This document shows, piece after piece, positions 8,556 to 13,920 of a DNA stretch of 16,775 bases. The stretch is from UBA9848 sp003454065 (GTDB taxonomy: Bacteria > Spirochaetota > Spirochaetia > Sphaerochaetales > Sphaerochaetaceae), in the NCBI GenBank assembly GCA_946629155.1, contig CAMOXM010000023.1, forward strand, positions 1-16,775, written 5' to 3'. Each line of letters opens with the position of its first letter. Within the stretch, counting starts at the first letter, position 1. The translations under genes were made by a program, and so were the position numbers. A model generated the notes under the pieces. The model was given only the letters and a program-made list of their open reading frames with translations, did not search any database and had not been told where the DNA came from.

Positions 8556-8584
8556 TTGAAAAAACCTCCGAAAAAAACTTTAAT
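8556..8584 (+). promoter_or_regulatory. Sigma70-type promoter for gpmI
   Basis: TTGAAA at 8556-8561, a 17-nt spacer, and TTTAAT at 8579-8584; the -10 matches five of six consensus bases. The start site would fall near 8591, giving a short leader before GGGAG at 8603-8607 and the ATG at 8614. A strong terminator upstream makes an independent promoter necessary. Confidence 0.6.
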
Positions 8585-8613
8585 TTATGGCGAAAAGAAA
8601 ATGGGAGTGATAT

Positions 8614-10263
8614 ATGGAAGAGCTTAAAGTTTCGAACAAGATAAGAAGGCCGGGCCCGGTGGTGTTCTGCATCATGGATGGGGTTGGCATCGGAAAATAT
8701 GCGGATGGCGATGCGGTGGCCGCCGCGGACATGAAATGCCTGAAGTCGCTGATGAAGACATGCCCGACGACTATGCTCAAGGCGCATGGAACGGCTGTGG
8801 GGCTTCCTTCGGATGCCGATATGGGCAATAGCGAAGTCGGCCATAATGCCTTCGGCGCGGGCCGCGTGTTCGCGCAGGGCGCAAAGCTGGTCGATCAGGC
8901 GATCGAGGGAGGTGGCATGTTCAATGGCAAGACATGGGATCTCCTTTGCAGCAACGTGAGGAAAAACAACTCCACATTGCATTTTATCGGACTCATAAGC
9001 GATGGCAACGTTCATTCGAACATAGCGCATTTGTATAGGATGCTGGACAAGGCGGCTGAAATCGGAATCAAAAGGGTTCGGATTCATGCGCTTTTGGACG
9101 GCAGGGACGTGGGCGAAAGAAGCGCTCTTGATTACATTCTGCCGCTTGAGAGATACATCAAGGAGAAGTCGTGCAAGGACTTCGACATAGCCATAGCCTC
9201 CGGCGGCGGCAGGATGAAGATAACGATGGACAGGTATAATGCGGATTGGAACATGGTCAGCCTGGGTTGGAAAACCCATGTTCTTGGCGAGGCGCGCGGC
9301 TTCAAAAGCGCTAGCGAGGCCATCGAGACGTATCGCAAGGAGACCAATCCCATAGACCAATATCTCGATCCCTTCGTCGTTCTCGCAAGCGACGGCAAGC
9401 CGTGCGGAACCATAAACGACGGCGACAGCGTCATCCTGTTCAACTTCAGAGGCGATAGGGCGATAGAGATTTCCCGCGCTTTCGAGGAAGAGGATTTCAA
9501 GGAATTCGACAGAGTGCGTTTTCCCAAGGTCATGTTCGCAGGAATGATGGAAGCCGACGGCGATTTGCATATACCGCATCGCTTCCTGGTCAATCCGCCG
9601 CTTATCACCCGGACGTTTCCGGAAGCTCTTTGCAAGGCCGGAGTGCGTCAGCTTTCGATTTCCGAAACGCAGAAATACGGGCATGTGACCTATTTCTTCA
9701 ATGGAAACAGATCCGGCAAGTTCTCCGCGCAGCTGGAGGATTATGTCGAGATCAAATCCGATAACGTTCCGTTTCAGGAAAGGCCATGGATGAAATGCGC
9801 CGAAATAGCGGACTATGTGATCGACAAGCTTCATAACGGCGACTACAAGTTCGTGAAGCTGAATTTTCCGAATGGGGACATGGTCGGACACACCGGAAAC
9901 TTCCAGGCGGTGGAATGCTCTCTCGAAGCGATGGATTTGCAATTGGAGAGGATAAGAAAGGCGGTCGATGAGGTCGGCGGAGTCCTGATAGTCACGGCGG
10001 ACCATGGCAATAGCGACGATATGATAGAGCACGATAAAAGCGGAAAGGCGAAAACCGATGCGAACGGCGCGGCGATTCCTAAGACAAGCCACTCGCTCAA
10101 TCCCGTGCCTTTCGTGATATTCGATCCGTTATATGCGGGCGAATACGACAGGAAGCTGAACGAGGGGTTGGGCATATCATCGTGCGCCGCCACGATTCTT
10201 CAATTCCTGGGATTCGAGCCCTTGGCGATTTACGACAAATCGATAATAAATCTGAAACCTTGA
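8614..10263 (+). CDS. gpmI: 2,3-bisphosphoglycerate-independent phosphoglycerate mutase
   Basis: Glycolytic enzyme interconverting 3- and 2-phosphoglycerate through a phosphoserine intermediate, with two divalent metals (Mn type). At 549 residues it is at the long end for this alkaline-phosphatase-superfamily enzyme. Metal ligands can be picked out: Asp22 (MDG), catalytic Ser73 (MGNSEVGHN), Asp463/His464 (TADHGN), and Asp422, His426 (GDMVGHTG) plus His493 (SHSLNP). The inserted phosphotransferase domain shows SDGNVHS (about 129-135), LDGRDVGERS (161-170) and NFRGDRAIE (277-285); KYGHVTYFFNGNR at 354-366 is also characteristic. GGGAG at 8603-8607 precedes the ATG. It has its own promoter and is a housekeeping gene unrelated to the injection system, although it stands between two groups of CIS genes. 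No dedicated terminator is evident after it. The 595-residue frame on the opposite strand is a shadow. Confidence 0.97.
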   Translation: MEELKVSNKIRRPGPVVFCIMDGVGIGKYADGDAVAAADMKCLKSLMKTCPTTMLKAHGTAVGLPSDADMGNSEVGHNAFGAGRVFAQGAKLVDQAIEGGGMFNGKTWDLLCSNVRKNNSTLHFIGLISDGNVHSNIAHLYRMLDKAAEIGIKRVRIHALLDGRDVGERSALDYILPLERYIKEKSCKDFDIAIASGGGRMKITMDRYNADWNMVSLGWKTHVLGEARGFKSASEAIETYRKETNPIDQYLDPFVVLASDGKPCGTINDGDSVILFNFRGDRAIEISRAFEEEDFKEFDRVRFPKVMFAGMMEADGDLHIPHRFLVNPPLITRTFPEALCKAGVRQLSISETQKYGHVTYFFNGNRSGKFSAQLEDYVEIKSDNVPFQERPWMKCAEIADYVIDKLHNGDYKFVKLNFPNGDMVGHTGNFQAVECSLEAMDLQLERIRKAVDEVGGVLIVTADHGNSDDMIEHDKSGKAKTDANGAAIPKTSHSLNPVPFVIFDPLYAGEYDRKLNEGLGISSCAATILQFLGFEPLAIYDKSIINLKP

Positions 10264-10293
10264 CGAATTTCGCTTGGAATCGGCTTCTGCGGT

Positions 10294-10322
10294 TTGCTTT
10301 TCGGGATTATATTTATTAACTT
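10294..10322 (+). promoter_or_regulatory. Candidate promoter for the first tube gene
   Basis: TTGCTT at 10294-10299, a 17-nt spacer, and TAACTT at 10317-10322. The 11-mer TTAACTTATTG at 10316-10326 is repeated exactly at 11303-11313 before the second tube gene, starting 72 nt and 71 nt from the respective start codons. The consensus match is modest; the conserved position is the main evidence. Confidence 0.5.
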
Positions 10323-10387
10323 ATTGAAGGGCGATGATGGGGATTGCCTTCCCTGTCGTTCGTTTTCATTCGAAAGGAGAGTGCATT

Positions 10388-11284
10388 ATGGGTAGGTTCG
10401 GCGATGCGACTGACAGGTATGTAGCAAGATCAACCCGCAAGGAGATAGAGAAATACGGCTATGACGCGCATGTGAAGGCCGAGCAATACGAAGCGACGTA
10501 TGGCGGAGGGAGATATGATTACGAAAACAACGCCAAATTGCATGTGACCGCTCTTTTTGCCGAAAGGGATATGAATAAAAGGCAGCAGCAGGCGTATTCC
10601 GGCGAATTGACTTATGAGAAAAGGGTGCAGGACGATTTGCACGACAGGGAGCACGAGACGGGGATATACAAGCCGGAGGCGAGAGAGTATTACGCAAGGA
10701 TGTACGGATTCGATCCGATGACGCAGCCTGTGGACGACGCAGCCGCCGAGGGGATGTCCAGAATGATGGACAAAATGAACGACGCCGCGCTTTCGGACCC
10801 CGACAAGAGCGATAACGATTACAGAGCCGGCGGCAGCGAGAAAACGCAGACATTCGTTTTCACATTCGAAATAGACGGCATCAAATGCGCTTCCTTCAAC
10901 GATTGCAAAGGCTTGGATGTCACTTCGGAGATTCTCGAACGCAACGAAGGCGGCGAGAACACGAGGACGCTGCAATTCCATGGCAATGTCAGGTATGGCA
11001 ACATAATCCTGTCGAAATGCGTGGAGCCTGCGAACGATGTCCTCTTGGCATGGCTTCAGACCACTGCCGCTTCGGCGCACGCCCGTCCGTCATGGAAGAC
11101 GTGCTCGCTCGTGATGAGGAACATGTCGAATATGGCTCCTTTGGCCAGATGGGATATTTACGGGGCTGTCCCTGTCAGGTGGAATCTGCCGGTCGGCGGC
11201 AATGGGGCCAATCGGTCGTTCTCGACTGATTCGCACGAAATTCTGGAATTGGCGATTACCAGGTTCGAATCGGTGCGAATTTGA
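10388..11284 (+). CDS. CIS/phage tail tube protein with N-terminal extension (tube 1)
   Basis: A 298-residue protein whose C-terminal half (about 151-298) is a gp19/Afp1-type tail tube domain (the phage tail protein family known as TIGR02241/PF06841). Hallmarks are TFVFTFEIDGIKCASFNDCKGL, EILERNEGGENT, YGNIILSKC, LLAWLQ and RWDIYGAVPVRWNLP. Such subunits stack as hexameric rings to form the inner tube that the sheath drives into a target. Normal members are about 140-160 residues, so the first 150 residues, charged and Tyr/Arg/Glu-rich with predicted helical character, are an unusual addition of unknown role. ATG 10388 is chosen over ATG 10334 because AAGGAG (10374-10379) is 8 nt upstream and the proposed promoter would leave almost no leader for 10334. 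Paralog of the protein at 11374. It could be a specialised tube-cap or cargo-carrying ring instead of the bulk tube. Confidence 0.85.
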   Translation: MGRFGDATDRYVARSTRKEIEKYGYDAHVKAEQYEATYGGGRYDYENNAKLHVTALFAERDMNKRQQQAYSGELTYEKRVQDDLHDREHETGIYKPEAREYYARMYGFDPMTQPVDDAAAEGMSRMMDKMNDAALSDPDKSDNDYRAGGSEKTQTFVFTFEIDGIKCASFNDCKGLDVTSEILERNEGGENTRTLQFHGNVRYGNIILSKCVEPANDVLLAWLQTTAASAHARPSWKTCSLVMRNMSNMAPLARWDIYGAVPVRWNLPVGGNGANRSFSTDSHEILELAITRFESVRI

Positions 11285-11309
11285 TTATTGGGTTGTTTTT
11301 GGTTAACTT
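11281..11309 (+). promoter_or_regulatory. Candidate promoter for the second tube gene and downstream CIS genes
   Basis: TTGATT at 11281-11286, 17 nt, TAACTT at 11304-11309. Its first ten bases (TTGATTATTG) differ at one position from those of the element before the 3101 spike (TTGATAATTG). The -35 overlaps the stop codon of tube 1. The following CIS genes at 12218, 13362, 13921 and 15919 have gaps of 24-58 nt and no comparable element, so they are probably cotranscribed from here. Confidence 0.5.
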
Positions 11310-11373
11310 ATTGTGTGAATGAAAGCAAATAGAATCGTTTGGAATTGCAGGCGAATGCGAAAAGGGGGATGAA

Positions 11374-12186
11374 ATGGGATTGTTTTCTAATTTAGCGGCG
11401 GGTGCGGCTTCTGCGGTGAAAAACAAGGCTAGCAGTACTCTTGCGAGCGCGAAGAACTCGGCGACGAGCAAGATCAGCGGCATGAAGTCAGGGGTTCTTG
11501 GAGGTCTGAATAGCGTAACCTCTTCTCTCAAAACAGGCTCTCTCGGAGGCTTGATGAACACGGTAAGCGGCGTTGCGGGCAGCATCACCGCCATGGCTGG
11601 CGCTGCGTCTTCTCTCCTCTCTGTCGGAAAGAGCATAGTCGGAATAGCGTCTGGATTGAAGTCGCTCATGGGCACTACCGTTCTTCCCGGCTCAGTCATG
11701 GGGGCTGGCGGTCTTGCAGGAAAAAGCGGATTCGGCGTCGGATACAGTCAGGAAACTGAGACTTATGTTTTCGGAATGGAGATCAAGGGCATTTTATGCG
11801 CTGAATTCGAAGAGTGCAGCGGATTGTCGGTCCATACGGATATTCTCGAATATTCGGAGGGCGGCGAAAACACCACGACTCAGAAGTTCTATGGAGATAC
11901 TCATTACGACAACATAATTCTTTCGAAAGGCGTGCTGGTCAACGACAACGATTTGCTTGATTGGCTTCAGAGCACGGTGATGAGCTCCAAGCAGGAGAAG
12001 AGGCATGCGTCATTGACGATGAGGCGTCTCGGAAGTCAGGAAACGTTGAAGCAATGGGATATATACGACATCATGCCGGTGAAGTGGTCTCTTCCCACAA
12101 ATAGCAGGAAGAAGTCCAAGAATTCCGCCGCTGTGGCGGTTGAAAGCATAGAATTTGCCGTTGGAAGCTTCCAGGTCGTGTATTGA
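11374..12186 (+). CDS. CIS/phage tail tube protein with Gly/Ala/Ser-rich N-terminal extension (tube 2)
   Basis: A 270-residue tube paralog. Residues about 126-270 are the gp19/Afp1-type tube fold: ETYVFGMEIKGILCAEFEECSGL, DILEYSEGGENTTTQKFYG, YDNIILSKGV, LLDWLQS and QWDIYDIMPVKWSLP align directly with the tube 1 domain. Residues 1-125 are a different extension from that in tube 1: Ala, Gly and Ser-rich with hydrophobic runs (AGSITAMAGAASSLLSVGKSIVGIASGL at about 69-94, written here only as a region description of small and aliphatic residues). This could form amphipathic or membrane-active helices, or pack in the tube lumen. It contains NSATSK (28-33), which also occurs twice in the repeat tail of the protein at 12218. 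A purine-rich AAAGGGGG at 11361-11368 serves as ribosome-binding site. Which of the two paralogs is the main tube subunit cannot be told. Confidence 0.85.
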   Translation: MGLFSNLAAGAASAVKNKASSTLASAKNSATSKISGMKSGVLGGLNSVTSSLKTGSLGGLMNTVSGVAGSITAMAGAASSLLSVGKSIVGIASGLKSLMGTTVLPGSVMGAGGLAGKSGFGVGYSQETETYVFGMEIKGILCAEFEECSGLSVHTDILEYSEGGENTTTQKFYGDTHYDNIILSKGVLVNDNDLLDWLQSTVMSSKQEKRHASLTMRRLGSQETLKQWDIYDIMPVKWSLPTNSRKKSKNSAAVAVESIEFAVGSFQVVY

Positions 12187-12217
12187 TTTGGCTTTTACGG
12201 AATGAGGAGCAGGTAAG

Positions 12218-13306
12218 ATGGGCTTCGGTTTGAGTAGTTTGGCATCGTCGGGTGCCAGTTTGAAAAGCGTCGCTTCCAGTACGGTTGCATCCGTTACGCC
12301 TGGTGCGAGCGATTTTCTCGGCGCAGGAAAAGCCAGGATAGTGAAATTGGAGAAGGCGGTGCTTACATGCCTTCCTACGGGAAAGTCCCTTACGGTGGCG
12401 TTCAACCCTAGCGAATACGTCATCAACAGAGAAGCGTATTATGCGGAGCATAAGTCCTATTTCGGCAATACGACCCATCTCGAGTTCAAATCCGTTCGAA
12501 GAAGGCAGATGGAAGTCACTTTGTTTTTCGACACCACCGATACCGGAGAAGATGTGTCGGAGCAGACGAAGGTGCTTGAGAAGTTCATGGACATGATCCC
12601 CCAGCCCGGTTCCAATCCTGCGGAGCCGGTATTGTCATTTGAATGGGGCACATTCAAATTCGTTTGCGTTCTTGAGGATCTCACGATGCGTTTCACCAAA
12701 TTCACTAGCGAGGGAAATCCTCTCAGGGTGGCGGCAAAGTGCGTTTTCACCGAGTTCTCCGGAGCTTATAAGGAAGCGGAAAATGATGTATCGCTCGGAG
12801 ACTCTCTTCTGGGCGATCTGCCTCTCGAAGACGATCTGCCTCTCGAAGAAGATCTGCTGAACGATTCCACTTTGGATATGTCCTTCGATGCCGTTCCCGC
12901 AGGCTCGATGATTGACGATTCGTCGTTTATGGATATTTCCTTCGATAATATTCCTGGCGCAGGGAGCATCGGCGCTTCGGCCACAGGCGCCCTCGGTGGC
13001 GTGACCGGAGCGGCCACAGGAGCATTAGGCGGAGCGACCGCTGCTGCGACCGGCGCCCTCGGTGGCGTGACCGGAGCGGCCACAGGCGCCCTCAACGGCG
13101 TAACAGGCGACCTTTCGGCTAAAGCCAGCGGTTTGGCAGGCGGCGCCATGAATTCGGCAACGTCGAAAGCCAATGAGGTGGCAGGCGGCGCCATGAATTC
13201 GGCAACGTCGAAAGCCGGCAATGCGGCCGGTGAGGCTTTAGGCGGGATTGGCGATAAAGTGAAAAGCGCGGGAAACATAGATAGTTTCTTTGATGATATA
13301 TTTTAA
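12218..13306 (+). CDS. CIS tube-family protein (Afp7 N-terminal-like) with acidic linker and Ala/Gly repeat tail
   Basis: A 362-residue baseplate/tube-initiator protein. Residues about 38-182 match the contractile injection system tube protein N-terminal domain (PF19266-type): AFNPSEYVINREAYY (61-75), MEVTLFFDTTDTGEDV (98-113), FEWGTFKFVCVLEDLTMRFTKF near 141-162, then GNPLRVAAK. In Afp7-like proteins this domain is followed by a LysM domain that joins the tube end to the hub; here there is no LysM. Instead residues 190-245 are acidic with repeated DLPLE and SFDxxP motifs, and 250-340 consist of Ala/Gly/Thr repeats (TGALGGVTGAA, GGAMNSATSKA), ending in IDSFFDDIF. GAGGAG at 12204-12209 is 8 nt before ATG. 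It is paralogous to the 166-residue protein immediately downstream, with 29 identical bases between the two genes. Probable role: connector between tube and hub (inference from family and order). Confidence 0.85.
   Translation: MGFGLSSLASSGASLKSVASSTVASVTPGASDFLGAGKARIVKLEKAVLTCLPTGKSLTVAFNPSEYVINREAYYAEHKSYFGNTTHLEFKSVRRRQMEVTLFFDTTDTGEDVSEQTKVLEKFMDMIPQPGSNPAEPVLSFEWGTFKFVCVLEDLTMRFTKFTSEGNPLRVAAKCVFTEFSGAYKEAENDVSLGDSLLGDLPLEDDLPLEEDLLNDSTLDMSFDAVPAGSMIDDSSFMDISFDNIPGAGSIGASATGALGGVTGAATGALGGATAAATGALGGVTGAATGALNGVTGDLSAKASGLAGGAMNSATSKANEVAGGAMNSATSKAGNAAGEALGGIGDKVKSAGNIDSFFDDIF
12815..12850 (+). repeat. 18-nt tandem repeat encoding DLPLE(D/E)
   Basis: Two adjacent 18-nt units (12815-12832 and 12833-12850) differing only at the last base, followed by a partial third (GATCTG). 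They encode DLPLED-DLPLEE-DL in the acidic linker of the CIS tube-family protein. Confidence 0.85.
12986..13086 (+). repeat. 35-nt direct repeat, period 66 nt, in Ala/Gly tail
   Basis: Bases 12986-13020 and 13052-13086 are identical. The in-frame period of 22 codons gives the TGALGGVTGAATGAL pattern. A diverged copy of the same unit lies between them. Nucleotide identity beyond what the protein needs suggests recent duplication. Confidence 0.9.
13135..13216 (+). repeat. 37-nt direct repeat, period 45 nt, in Ala/Gly tail
   Basis: Bases 13135-13171 and 13180-13216 are identical, an in-frame 15-codon period encoding AGGAMNSATSKA twice. This is a different unit from the 35-nt repeat just upstream. 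Confidence 0.9.
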
Positions 13307-13317
13307 CAAGTGATTTT

Positions 13318-13340
13318 GCTTCGGAGTGCTATTTCCGAGC
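13318..13340 (+). other. Small hairpin in leader of second CIS tube gene
   Basis: GCT and CGGAG (13318-13326, one bulged T) pair with TTCCGAGC (13333-13340, including one G-T pair). There is no T-run, so it is not a classical terminator. It shares TTTCCGAG with the hairpin at 3057-3079, also placed shortly before a ribosome-binding site (GAGGTG at 13352-13357 here). Confidence 0.25.
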
Positions 13341-13361
13341 GTATGTTTATCGAGGTGAATT

Positions 13362-13862
13362 ATGAGCAGTATAGAAGTCAAATTGGTTAAGGCGCTTATT
13401 ACTAATACCAAAACCGGAGAAGTTCTTGAGGTTATGTTCAACCCAAGCGAGTATGTGCTGACAAAGCAAGCGATTTATTCGGAGGATGCTCCTGCGGGTA
13501 AAAACACCAGCTACATACATTTCAATTCAGGCAGGCGCAGGCAGCTTAGGGTGGAGTTGTTTTTCGACACCACCGATACCGGAGAGGACGTGTCCGAGAA
13601 GACAAGAATGCTTGAGAAGTTCATGGAAGTGTCTTATGATGACGGAGGCAATCCGGACAACCCTGTTCTGACTTTCAAGTGGGGTTCGCTGAATTTCGAG
13701 TGCGTTCTTGAGGATCTCAGGATGCAATTCACCAAATTCAGCAATGACGGAACGCCTTTGAGGGTCATTGTGAGGGCTCTGTTCTCCGAATACGTCGCTA
13801 TGGGCGACGATCTCGATCTTCCGTCCGAAAGCGCCATTAAAGCCGCTTACGGCGACTTCTGA
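13362..13862 (+). CDS. CIS tube-family protein, short paralog
   Basis: A 166-residue protein that is almost only the contractile injection system tube N-terminal domain. Conserved blocks are VMFNPSEYVLTKQAIYS (24-40), RRRQLRVELFFDTTDTGEDVSEKT (58-81), FKWGSLNFECVLEDLRMQFTKF (105-126) and GTPLRVIVRALFSEY (130-144). It lacks both the LysM domain known from Afp7 and the repeat tail of its upstream paralog. GAGGTG (13352-13357) is 4 nt before ATG. Together with the 12218 protein it probably forms stacked adaptor rings between tube and hub, like T4 gp54/gp48 or the paired Afp5-Afp7 region (inference). The gap of 55 nt from the upstream gene and 58 nt to the hub gene suggests one transcript. Confidence 0.85.
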   Translation: MSSIEVKLVKALITNTKTGEVLEVMFNPSEYVLTKQAIYSEDAPAGKNTSYIHFNSGRRRQLRVELFFDTTDTGEDVSEKTRMLEKFMEVSYDDGGNPDNPVLTFKWGSLNFECVLEDLRMQFTKFSNDGTPLRVIVRALFSEYVAMGDDLDLPSESAIKAAYGDF

Positions 13863-13920
13863 TACATCTGAGCTTTACGTTTCGGGCTGATTCGAGGAGG
13901 ATGAGGGAGGTATCGGGGAC

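Noticed and set aside
8346..8613. Small gene or RNA gene in the longest intergenic gap
   Set aside because: Short frames there overlap the terminator and lack ribosome-binding sites; no tRNA-like cloverleaf was seen.
8305..10092. 595-residue open frame on the minus strand across gpmI
   Set aside because: The + strand encodes an unmistakable phosphoglycerate mutase with all metal ligands; the antisense frame shows no family motif and is a codon-usage shadow.
10334..10387. ATG at 10334 as start of tube 1
   Set aside because: It has no suitable ribosome-binding site, and the candidate promoter would put transcription start at nearly the same place; ATG 10388 has AAGGAG 8 nt upstream.
10264..10387. 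Terminator after gpmI
   Set aside because: Only a 5-bp pairing with a long loop (around 10255-10295) and no T-run could be found; not sufficient to call.
12986..13216. Possible CRISPR-like direct repeats
   Set aside because: Repeats are in frame inside a coding sequence, with few copies, no unique spacers of constant length and no cas genes.
12766..13278. Minus-strand Ala/Pro-rich frame opposite the repeat tail
   Set aside because: It is the reverse reading of the Ala/Gly repeats of the CIS-tube protein.
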